Shown: positions 13,001 through 25,000 of the stretch, one piece after another
How positions within the stretch are numbered: position 1 is the first letter of the stretch
Layout of the letters: every line of letters begins with the position of its first letter
Origin: Numida meleagris
Taxonomy: Eukaryota; Chordata; Aves; Galliformes; Numididae
Assembly (NCBI RefSeq): GCF_002078875.1
Contig: NC_034411.1
Span: forward strand, 51,847,695 to 51,911,694
Length of the DNA: 64,000 nt
Direction of reading: 5' to 3'
Position numbers and translations under genes: made by a program
Notes under the pieces: generated by a model
What the model saw: the letters and a program-made list of their open reading frames with translations, nothing else
The model's database searches: none
Told to the model about the DNA's origin: nothing

Positions 13001-16000
13001 ACTGAGGAAAAGAACAGTGAAGAGGCACTGAGTGCAAAGCGCTGTACTCTGCCAAAAACATCAAGTAAACAAGCTGAAACGGGAGTAGAAATCTATTAAC
13101 TGCTCTCCAGTCTTAAGGTTCTTATTGCAAAATCAGTGATCAGGACAAATAATGGTAAAAGCGATGTTAAATACACTAAGGGTATGCTGGTAGTTCAGTC
13201 ATTTATAGATTAGCTGGACAGAGAAGCCCAGCTAGTGTTCCCAGCTCAGTGGCTGTATCCTGGACCACCAAAGATGTTTTGGAATTACTTTTCTCACATA
13301 GTTTAGCAGGAGCTGCTTTTTACTTAAAATACTTTTGTATTTCACCATTTATCTTTATTATGACTATGTGATCAACATGTTAAGAAATTATGCTCTTAGA
13401 AAGTCCGTTCACATTATGTATTGGACTGGAGTCCCTTAAGCCCTCTTCTGTGCACCATAATGCATAAACAGTAGCTTCCACTTTTCAGCAAGAGACTTTT
13501 ACTTTAGAGAGCTTGCACAGCAGCATAGGGTTTTATTACCACAAACAGTTGCCTGAAAGCCAATAATTCTTACTCCTCCTTGATTTGTTGGCCTGAGCAG
13601 GTGACAGCCGTCACTCCATGAACTTTGTCCACTTTCCAAACTCTGCCCTTATATCCCACCTCCAGCTCCTACTGATACTCCCTCTCCCTCCTCAGAAAAA
13701 TTAGGTGGAAGTTTAACCAGCCTAGAAATACTCATAAGGAGCATCTCATTCATTCCAGAGCTTTGGGACCAGCTTCAAGAAGTGGGATCATGACAAGCAA
13801 AATTCAGCATCTTGAATGTATGCAATTTTCACAGCTACCATTACAGATTAGTATACAAGTCTAGCGTTGACGTATTATTTTCAAGAACACTAGTTCTTTC
13901 CAGTTACGGATCTAGCGTGAGAGTAACAATGATCAGGCTTCCATACAAATCCAACATATGCTGTTCTCACTTTCTAAGTAAATACTAACTTAAAGCTGAA
14001 TACAATACTTACGCTTCAGGATATTTCTTTGCTCTAGCTCTTCAGTCGTAGGCCTCTGGCTAAGTCTCCTGTAAGAGCAAAGTAAGTGGCTCATTTAAAA
14101 CCAGATCCAAATCACAACTTATGATTTGAAAGGCTGCTTATAATGTCCTTCTCATACAGCCATTCTTATAAAGCTATGTGGAGGTATTCAACAGGCAATT
14201 TCCATACACAGTTATAATAGCTGTGCATGTAACTTCCACAATGAGTAGGCATTTAACATTTATATTCTCACCACTCGAACACAGAAGTGATACTTGTACA
14301 ATACTACAGAAATTGCACAAACAAATTTAAATTTCTCATTTACAGGTATAATTTTATGAAAGAGTACATAAACGGGTTTTGTCCCTGGGCATCCTAATTA
14401 TGATAAGTTGTGCAGTCATAAGATTGTTCTTGGGTATTTTGAATGCAAAGCCTATTCTGTTTCTCAGCAGTAAAATTGCATGTTGCAGATGTCTTAAAAG
14501 TCAGAAGTCCCAAAAGGCAGTCCTTCTGCCCCGCAAACCCCACAGAGCTCACTACAGACCATCCATGGCTTCATAAAAACCATCCCATTCAAAGAACCCT
14601 TAGCACATCTGCAACACCTGGAGACAAAGAAGAAGACGTGAGGGATGCTCGTCACCATCAAATGAGAACTCCACACTGCAGGAGGTTCCTGACCCAACAC
14701 TGGATGGACTGTGGGAACATGGCTTCCACTGCTTTCTGCCACCTTTCCACCAGATATCTGCTGTCAGGTGTTGATCACAACATTAGGAATTTAAAAAGGG
14801 CATACTATAATCTTGGCTGTGACCACAGACCTGAGCGCAGCCCTAGTATTGCAATGCACACCGTAAGCTTTGCATGCCTATTATCGCCTGCCACTGAGTA
14901 GGGCTATGTGGTAAAGTTCCCAGCTGGGCAGAACTGGCAATGCCAAGCAAGACAGTTCAGGGTAGAAATCAAAGAGAAGCTTGCTCAGCATCAGCCCCAT
15001 GGGAAATACAGATAAGTGGGATGTGATTACCAGAGCTGGAATCTGGTTAGGAAAGCAGTGATAACTACCAGGCTTCTTTATTAGCAGAAGAAAAATGACC
15101 CTTGGGCCCTACAAAGATGTATCCCTCTCATAACTATGAAATGAAATAAAATTAGTTGGCCATCCAGTTCACAGAGCACTTCAGCCATGTGCTAAGTGCT
15201 GGGGCTGGGCTGCTGTGCTTCTGTACTGGAGGAGCACTGGTTGCACTGCCCAATATCTGGAAATCTCTAACAAACACAGGACATCCTCAAGTCTGTCTGG
15301 ATAACATTTCTGAGCACAAGAGAAACAACACGCCTGGGAAAATGTAGACATATTGCAGTCTCTTCTCAGAGAACTATAAAAAACAGAATTAACACTTCAG
15401 AGGATTTTTCTTAAGTTTGTAAAAACAGGTGAATTTTTTTCTTTTTTTTTTTCATGCAGTTATCTCAAGTCCTATAGGAGTTAAAAGTAGAAGGATACTC
15501 CTCAGAGGTGAGGTGAGCAGAGTACTAATCTACAAAGTCAGTCAACGTTAATTTCTTTTGTTGGAATCAGTACTCAAATAATCAAACACTTAGAGAACAG
15601 GAGAGTGGGAAGGGACAGAAAGGAGGAACATGCATAGGCATACTCTGTGTGTCCAAAACCACAGCTCTGACTGAGAAGGGGATATGTAAGCTCAAGTCCC
15701 TGCTAATCATACAGCCTTTTGAGTTGGAAGGTACACTCAATGGTCATCTAGTCCAACTCCCCTCCAATGAACAGAGACATCTACAGCTACATCAAGTTGT
15801 TCAGAATCCTGTCCAGCCTGAGAGCCCTGTGCAGCCTGAAGAGCCCCATCCAGCCTGAAAGGCCCTGTCCAGCCTGAGAGCCCTGTCCAGCCTGAGATGA
15901 GAATGACGGAAAGCTTGAACTATGGCATTGATTGCTCTGGAGTCATTTTTATTCCTCTTTGAGAAACAAACAAACCAAAAAAACAAACTCAAATCCTCAG

Positions 16001-19000
16001 GTTTGTTTTTTGCAGAACAGAAGTCCATTACTGACATTTTAAAGTGATGAGAGAAATTAAAATACATTTTTCCTGACAATTGTACCATGAGGACCCTGCA
16101 CTGCATATTGGATTGAATTTGCAATGTGAAGCCAATGTTCTTGATCCTCCTCCACTCGGTAAAGCCACATTTACTCTGCAAGTGATACCTCACGAGCTTC
16201 GTTCCGATCTGATGTCTGATTTCCTGCCTCTCCTCTTCAGATGTACACTGCAGGATGTTTTTGTCTTCTAATTCTTTCTTAGATGGTCTGTTGCCAAGTT
16301 TGATAGCAAGAGTATCCCTACGACGAATTTTACTTGCCAAAGAGCCTGAGGAAAGCAAGAGGAGGGTGGATTTAGTTCATTCATGCTTAGGTTACAGACA
16401 CAAACCAAGTAAGGACTTTAATACTTCCCCAAAGCAGTCTTGTTCCCACATGCAGGAAAGGAATTTTAATTAACATCAAAAGGAAAATAGTTTCAACTCA
16501 GCTCACAACAATAAAAAGTTGGAAGACTTGGTTGAAAGAGCTAACAGCCAGAACAATAGAGGAATTTTAGAAGGATCACTCATCATCTGTGAAATGATAG
16601 GGCAAAAATGACAAATCTACATTTACATGTCTTTGAAGTATGATACATTACAGGTTGATTTATTTACCTACACAGTACAGTTTGCAAAACGCTGCTCTTT
16701 TTCTTAAGCTTTAAATTGTTTAGCCTCATTCTCTCATCTTGTCCCTCTTCCTTTTTTCTCACTCTTATGCCAGTTAGTTCTTGCATAGTGCTTCCTATCT
16801 TTAACTGATTTGTTAACTAAAATGAAAAATGCAGTTTAGAAAAATGCTCTGAGTGCTTGCAAAGTATTCTAGGCAGCAGCCCCGAGGCACTGAAGCAATC
16901 TCTTTGCCAGTAGGACAGATATAGTAGGGACAACAGTCACACGCAATTCCACTAGCATTAGCATCAGCCAGCTCTGGAAGCAGTTCTGTTGTCTCCTGAC
17001 ATTCTGACCGAGGTGGCTACATACATCCAATAATGGCAGGCCTTGTCACACCATCTTCTTTTCCTGAACTTGCTCCTCCCATCTCCACTCCTTTCCACGC
17101 AATGCTTAAACTGGTACCACTGGTACCACCACTGCATGGACCCCAGCAAGTTTTTGATCACAACTGTCTGGGAGTGGAGAAGCAGGACACTCATTTACCA
17201 GCAGTGGTAAAACTTCACCATCTAAAATCATTCCGTGCAGCCAAATGCTCCTCTCTTTACTTTGCACTAACAGGTGTCAAGCATGCTCATATGCAATATG
17301 TAAAAGGTAGGGAGCAACCGCTTGGTAAGATGCCCTGCAGCAGCACCACATCCTGGAACAGAATCACCTACAGAACAATGCGCTTGCTAAAAGCTCTGCC
17401 CTAGTCTTTGCTCTCCTGCAGATCATAACTAAACAGGGTCAGCTACACTAAACTCACTTGGACGTAGGTGCCTTTGGTCTGTGTGCAAGCTTAGCAATCT
17501 AGCAATCGCAGACACTTAGCAGGCCCTCTGAGCCAGCCAAGGACAAATGTAACACCCTGAGGTGGCCACCCCTTCCCAGTACACTTCTCTTGTTAAGGGC
17601 TCACTTTCAGCACTCGCATTATCATCATCGTCGTCGTCGTCATCATCATCCGTGTAAAGTATGGGCCCATCAGAGTCAGAGTCACTGCTGTGGCTCTCTC
17701 TGCTGCTTTCACTCTCAGCAGCGGCAGCACCATCAGAAGCCTCCTCTGCTGGTTCAGAGTGGGTCTGACCAGCTGCCTTCGCATCTTGGTTGTCTTTGCT
17801 AGCCAAGCTGTTAATTCACAAACAGACACGGTGCTACGTTAATGCAAGCAGCACAGAACACAAATGGGAGACAGACTGTAAAAGCAAAAATGAAAATAAA
17901 AGTTCGATCAAACTAACTTCTCTCTTTCTAAAATCGTACGTACGTACAAGATATGCAATGTATGTGTATGCACACGGGTGTAAATATGTGTATATGTGTC
18001 AGCATGTCAAGAAGAAAGATGCAGTCTGAAATGATAAGCTGCGAAGTCTGTATAAAGAAACATCATTGTTCTTGTTTATTTCTTGTGTGATGGGACCAAT
18101 AGTAAATAAGGGGTAATGAGAAGAGAAAAGCAGCTCATAAAGTTGAGGGTAAGAGGAGTGAGTCAGAGACCAGGCAGGATTGCAAAGCTTCCTGTTCTGC
18201 ATGAGCGACTGTATTTACTGCAAATATAGTTTTATGACTGATGAGAGCAAAATGTTCATTTCCATCACTGATGAACGTGGAAATGAGCAGCAGAGTGTCC
18301 GTCTGCCCTGGGAAAATCCTTTTTGTAAATGAATGTGTGATCAAGGGGAGACGCAGCACAGTAATGTAACATTGGTGCAGATGTACCAGCAAGACTTCCT
18401 CTATCTAAAGGAAATCCTCTAGGCCGCTGGCATCTTTGACTAAATCCTCTTGGGTTGTTATGAAAGACACTGGTTCTTTTGGCAGGGAAAATAAAGATTA
18501 ACGTCAGTCATTTTTTTGCTGCCAACTATTTTGCTTAAAAAATGCAATTATGAACTTGCTCTTGACTAGATTTTATAGTATCTGAGACTTAGATAAGGTA
18601 TTAGGCAGTGACAGACCAAACATTTTACTAACCAAAGTCTAAAACTGTCGTTAAGCCTGCAAGTAAATTCAGCTGAATTGAGAAGCTTTAGCAATGAGAT
18701 ATTTAATGATATCTACAAAAAAGTAAAACAAAATCAAAACAAACCACCTCGTAATTCAGCATCCTTTCTTGTTTGCTTCTATGAGAGAGAAATGAAAGTA
18801 TTATCTGAGACTAGCTGAGCAGCTGAACAGAGGGGTCTTATCCACAGAATCACAGAATGGCTTGGGTTGGAAGGGACCTTAAAGCCCACTCAGCCCCAGC
18901 TCCATGCCGTGGGCAGGGCTGCCACCAGATCAGGCTGCCCAGGGCTCCAACCTGACCTTGAACACCTTCAGGGATGAGGCACCCAGAGATTCCCAGAGAT

Positions 19001-22000
19001 TCCGTGGACCACCTGTGCAAGTGCAGCAAGGCAAGCTGTATTAAGCCAGGCAATAATGTACTTGGCACATAATGAGAAATGACATCCTGGGGAATCCTTC
19101 GGTACTATAGGAGAATGGCTCTAAGATGCAAGGAACAAATTGTGCTGGCATGCAATGTAACACTAGAAATGTGGCTCCCTCAGCCGTAGGCTTTGCTGTT
19201 TACTAATAACAGCAATGACTTACCAATGACCATCTCACCTTTTTGTGTCTTCACCACTAGCATCTGGACCGCTGTCTGGGGTAGTACTGCTCAAGCCCTC
19301 ATCTGCGCCTTGCTCAGCCTGGAAAAGAGGTTTACTATCTGGTCCGGGAATGGATGGATCTTGGGCATCTGAGGACACAATGAGTTGACCAGCTGCAGAA
19401 GTAAAAGGAGGTGGAGGTGGAGGTGGGGGTGGGGGTGGGGGTGGAGGAGGAGCAGTGGTGGGAGGAGGGGGGACAACCAGCTTGCTCGATTGGTCTATAT
19501 CCTCTGTTTCAGAAATTACACTGGAAGGTTGCTCAGGTTCAGATTTTTCTGCCTTCATTTCCAACTTGTTGGCTGTGGCACCTGAAGGGGAAGAGGCAGC
19601 CCCATCTGGTGCCGTTCGTGGAGCTGTCTGTTTCCCAGGTCTTTTCTTGCCCCTAGGAGTTCCTGATGTGCCTGATTTGCTGGAAGTCTCCTTGGAGGCT
19701 TTGGGATGAGATGACGTGGACGAAGTAGATGGCGATGAAGAGGACTTGGAGACTGGTGTTTTTTTAGCATGTGAAGCACTAGCTAAAATAAGAAAAGAAA
19801 AAGCATTATGCAGTCTTGTAACTGTACAACTTTTGCATCTTTTTGCATTAGTTGACTTTTGTGCTGATACTTTAAAGAAATGAAAAAACACAGATGATAT
19901 TTCTATAATCCTTCATCTATATGCTTGAGATGAGTAAATACTGAACACTATGATTTTACATACATCTTTCAGTGAACAAATAGGGACCCTCGTGGGCATC
20001 AGTTAATCACATTTCACAATGTTCTTTCAAGTTGTGTGCTTGATGTGCTGGCTAGTTAATGGCAAGCGGCAGACAGACATTAAAACAAGATGTACTTTTG
20101 ACTCCAGCTGGGTACGTCCATTAAACAGAGGCAGAAATCACTGATCTCATTCTGAACAAATGATCTCCTGAAGCAAAGAGGCACTGAAGGCCTCCTGTAT
20201 GTACTGGAGCTCTTTATCTTGCCAGCGACCAACTCAGCACTGAAAACGTGGTGACACAAGACTGTGACACTAGTTGGCGACTAGTAAGTAAAGTTGCTGT
20301 CTGTTTTTGTGATACTTACTATATTGAAACACACATGGTCATTGTGCAAGACTGCAAGAGAGATCAGCTAGTCTAGTATTCCCATTTGCATTCCAGTCAC
20401 ACTTCTGACTGCTGTGTTGAAACAGCCATCATCTGGACTGGGAGCTTCAGACTTCAAACTTACATTTAAAAAGCAATAAAAATGACAACCATCTTACAAT
20501 TTGGTCCTTTTCATCAAAATGCATCCAACTCAAACTCTTCTGCTGTAGTAAAAACGCATTAACCTCAAGAGCACAAGTGAAAGCATTATAAAGTTGCACG
20601 GCAACCTTGAAGCTAAGCTTACAGAGCAGAACAGAAAGCTGTAGAAGAAATCTGCTGAAAGGCCTATAAGCATTTAAATAAAAACAAAACCCCAGCAGAT
20701 TAGGATAGAACCAAAATTCAGACACTGGCCACAATAAGCTCATGGTACAAAAATAGCTTTCACGGTGATGCTGCTCTCAGCCTCAAAGAAGATGGAAAAT
20801 AATTCAAGACACATTATACCATTCTCTTCTGTAGGAGAATGTTATGGTTTATAAACATTTAGAGAGCTGTGCGGCTTTCAGTACATCTGGAAAAATCTGC
20901 AGAAACTCATCGCTTCAGGCAAAGCATCGTCCTCCTGTGCTGCGAGGTTACTCTACAGGGCACAGCGCAGGACCTATTGATACTGCTCTCATCAGCCACA
21001 TCCACTACAAATCACTGACTTCACTTACCACAAATCAAAAGTAAACAAAGAAACGTTATAAGCAATAGTTCTAAATTGCAGTGGAAATAAATAGAGGCTC
21101 CAGCCTGCATATTACTGAGCAGAAGCCTTACTGAGTAAATGGATGGTACTAACAAATGGCTCTGGTTCTGATTCAGCAAAGCACTTAAACACAGGCTCCA
21201 GTCAATGAAACCAGTTGCGCGCTTAACCTCAAGAACTCCAGCATAATACAAATATATAGCCGCACTGTGATTATTACTGGGAAAAGTGAAAAAGATGTTT
21301 CCATTGAATGAAGCCATACACTGTTCTCGGAACCTTCCTGAATTTGCAATCAGAGACAGAAACTTGAAAGAATTATCCCAGAGAAATTCTCCCATACTTT
21401 CACTCAAGTCAGTAGTGCTACTGCTTCTGTTGCTTTAAACTGGGCTGGCTGACAATTTCCTACCAAGTCCCTTTTTCAGTAGAAAACTTAGATTTTGATT
21501 ACACAAAAAAGCTGATGAACATCATTCAACTTTCGGCAAATATTCATGCTTATGTTCACACTCCTCCAAACTCCTCTATTTCAGTTTGGAAATCTGTTGA
21601 GTAACCTCAGTTCCTCATATTCCTGTTCTCCTTCAAGGGACTGGAACACTGGCTGCATCATGTATTCATTTTCATGGGGATCTGATAAACCTCAAGTATA
21701 AAATATTGCTCCCAATCAGTTCTGTTTATTATGTACTGCAGATGAAAACAATATACCTAATGCTGAAGGAAATTACTGGAAGAATATGTGCTATTTTGTA
21801 CAAGGGGCACATTGATATATTTTATACCTATATGGTCTCAAGTACTGCCTGAAATTTCAGCAAGGCTACTAAAAGACAGGTCTGGAATTTGAACGTATTT
21901 TAATTTATGAACTGAGATATCTGAGAGCTTGTTACCAGCCATGAGCCTAAGCACTTCTCTATCCACTGGGTTGCTCTGTTTCTGAAAGGTCTGCTGTTAT

Positions 22001-25000
22001 ACGGTTCCTTTAGCTGAGAGGAACAGTTTTCCAGTTGAAAATGAAATACAAGCAGCAAATTCTGGGTTTTCAAAATGTTTATTCTTGTGGCCTATTGATG
22101 TAGTAGGGACAGTTAATACCAAGTTAATAGGCATTTTATGGCAAAGTTATTATTGTAACTTTAGCATTCTTGCAGTGTTTTCAAACAGTCCTCTTCTGTA
22201 TGCTTCAAATACAAAACTTGCCAAAATGTACACGTTATGAAGAAGTATACTTGGAGAGAAAACTGGAGGGACTGAAGGGCTTTGAAAGACTGAAAGAGGA
22301 TTGAGAACACAAGGTTTGTATAAGTTGGCCAATGCATATACACAGTCAATTCATCATAACATTGCTTGCACTCAAATTATATTTGGATGATTTCATTTTG
22401 GTCATTGTCTAAATCACAACCACTCAAACTCAAGATCAATACCTTAGAACAGCTACATAAAATCTAGCATAATTGCAGAATTTTGGTTAAAAAGTGCAGT
22501 GATAAACACAACTGCTGTGTGCCTGATGACTGGCATTTTCCATTTTCAGTGTATATTTAGTATCACAGGAAGTCATCAACAAGCTCAGGGAAGCCTGGCG
22601 ATTTCTAAGGAGCCTTCTTTTTTTCAGGTAAAGCAACAGCTACTCAACAGTTGTTAAGGATATCTTCATGTTTTTGTCCTTTATCACTTTGAAAACTTGT
22701 AATCTTGGTGTAGTAGATATTTCCAGCAGGTTACTGAAAAATCAAAATAGATTTACTTTGGGGCAGTTCAGATGTATTTGTTTTCAAAAGTCACCTTTTT
22801 CCTTGCTGATTCTTTGGCAGTTCTCTGAGTCATTTTATTGCCAGCACTTGCACATCAACTGGGAATTCAGTATAGTCCCTGTGCTTGGTGTTGTGCATAC
22901 ATTTGTTAGACAGCAAAATGATTCATCTGTTTGCAGACAGCAGAACCAGAGCTCAGTGAGATGTTAGCTAAAAACATCAGTGGCATGCTCTTCAGTAGCA
23001 CAGCTATTTACAAAAGCAGAAGTCCTGGCAGGACCAAGCCCTCATGCACATGCACCCACCGTAACTGGCACTGCCTGTGCAGTACTCACCAGCTTCTCGA
23101 TTTGCACTGTGGCTTGTTGGCTTGGGAGGCGGGAGAGGAGGCTGCTTAGCAGGAGCCTTTCCCTTTTTTTTAGCATGAGGTGCTTCATTACTCTTATGGC
23201 TGGTGGTGGTAGAAGCAGCAAGAGCATTTTTTGGTGGTAGCGGAGCTTTTTTAGATTTAGGCTTAGACTTGGGTAGTGGTGGAGCATGGGATGCAGTTAT
23301 TTCTGGGCAGTGATCAGTAGTGTTCTCTATGGATAAGAAAGTGAACAGAAGCCAACTGACACAAACAGACATCAGAAACATTCAACAGCAAGCTAGACAA
23401 TGACTACTTTTTACTGCTTGAGCTCTTGGGAATCAGGAGAGACTTCTCCACCTTTTCTCTCTTATTGAATTACTACTTCAGAAAAAAAAAATACCATCTG
23501 TCTCAATTCAAGTCCTTCTCATTGAAGACTTTTGACCGGCGCTTCTCTCAGTCCTATCTACTCCAGACTTCCAAGGATCCTCTTTAACTCTCAGTGTCCC
23601 CAACTAAACTGCTGGCTGCAAACTAAGCAAGGCAAATGCCATTTGCTAACAAATCCCCTTAGATTTTTTTCTAGTCCTCTGAGATCAATAGGCTATATAA
23701 ATCAGATTCATGTGAATCTGAATGTGATCAAGGCTATTCTCTCAGCCACAGGTTCAAATATGGCTATGCAAGCTGAAATTTTCCCCTGAAGCAACACATT
23801 CTCCCATGCTGCAGCCTGCTTGTTCACAGAAACAGCACCTTTATTTTGGGTATCTTCCCCAGGGTATTTCTACTCTTTAACTAAATTAAATAGGATGTCA
23901 CTTGGCATGGGAACACTCTTCCCTCCTGCAAGTTCTTTAGGTATTCGTATAAGACTGCAGTTTCGAGAATCAGCAGTTACTCAGCAGAAATCTGGACTTT
24001 ACCCACATTGCATAGCCCAGTGGGAATGGCTCTGTAGAGTGAAACAAGTAACATAGGGGATCCAATGTCCCTATCCTGTGCATTTCACAAGATTTTACTT
24101 TGGAGTAGCTTCAGGCTAGTTCTGTGGGCTGCAGGTCCGGATGTGCAGGGAACACAACAAGTTCTTGAATACAACTTTGTATTTAGTTTCATCCAAAGGA
24201 AACTTCGTTTGTGTGCTCTGCAAATTAAAGACAGGTAAGGGAATGACCTGGAAATTCACTTCAAAGCTGCAAAGCCAATGTAGTCGAGCCATTTACATAC
24301 AACACAAAATTCCGCAACTCAATCTCTATGGTTTTTAAACTGTAGCTGGTAGCCAGATGGGAATCTTTCTTCATTCTTTCACACCAGCTCTGTGTCCATT
24401 TGGTCTCAAGACAGTCTTTCCACACCTTGCAGAAAAAGGATTTTATAGAAGTAATAGCATACCATCAAAATCTTAAGGGCTTTACTTACATGTTACTATA
24501 AACAACAGTGGTCAGGGAATGAAGGAGTCAAGCACATATCAAAAGGAATTCTAACGACCTCTTTTTTATCACTTGAAAGGAAACCAATTCACTTCTTTCA
24601 CTATGTTCCCACAAGAGCCTCACTCTAACACACATTAAATGGTGGTTCCTGGATCTCCTGGCCATTCCCTGTCCTATTCCTTCCTATGTAAAAGATTCCC
24701 AAGAGATAAGCAGTATCTTTTCACTGCAAGATTAGTAGATGAAAAACAAATAACAACAACAAAAAAGCATGTTGGACAACAACAACATTCCTGATCTCAG
24801 AAACAAAGCCTTTTCAATCTCTAGTTTAAGGCTTGTTAACATGAACCCAATGCATCACCTGCAATTACTGAAAGCAACATGCACACATAACTCTTTAACA
24901 ACCAACAGAACTAATGGTAAATAGTGTTTTCCTCCTTTATTTCCAGCCCATATACTCATAGGATAAACTGGTTTTGCTAATGTTATGCGAGAACCATTGT

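Larger units (their letters stand above)
8767..14012 (-). other. PHACTR2: PHACTR2 intron 9
   Basis: About 5.2 kb, donor GTAAGT. It contains a CR1 3' fragment (10531-11137), a CR1 terminal scrap (12900-12928) next to an 18-T run (12869-12886), and AT-rich palindromic sequence near 9990-10060. The 183-residue minus frame at 10243-10794 overlaps the CR1 copy and is not a gene. Confidence 0.85.
14069..16188 (-). other. PHACTR2: PHACTR2 intron 8
   Basis: About 2.1 kb, donor GTATCA. It contains a CR1 remnant whose end has become a short minisatellite (15712-15899). A plus-strand frame at 14443-14901 (152 residues) has no recognisable content. Confidence 0.85.
17808..19238 (-). other. PHACTR2: PHACTR2 intron 6
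   Basis: About 1.4 kb, donor GTGAGA. It contains a palindromic (ACGT)n plus degenerate TG/TA-rich stretch (17935-18000) and a CR1 3' fragment (18843-19020). Confidence 0.85.

Noticed and set aside
15801..16188. Extension of the exon 8 open frame to 185 residues
   Set aside because: The donor GTATCA at 16188 and the phase of exon 9 end the exon. The extension is intron plus minisatellite.
19385..19709. Plus-strand frames with Trp/Arg/Gly/Val repeats
   Set aside because: Antisense shadows of the proline-coding repeat in PHACTR2 exon 6.
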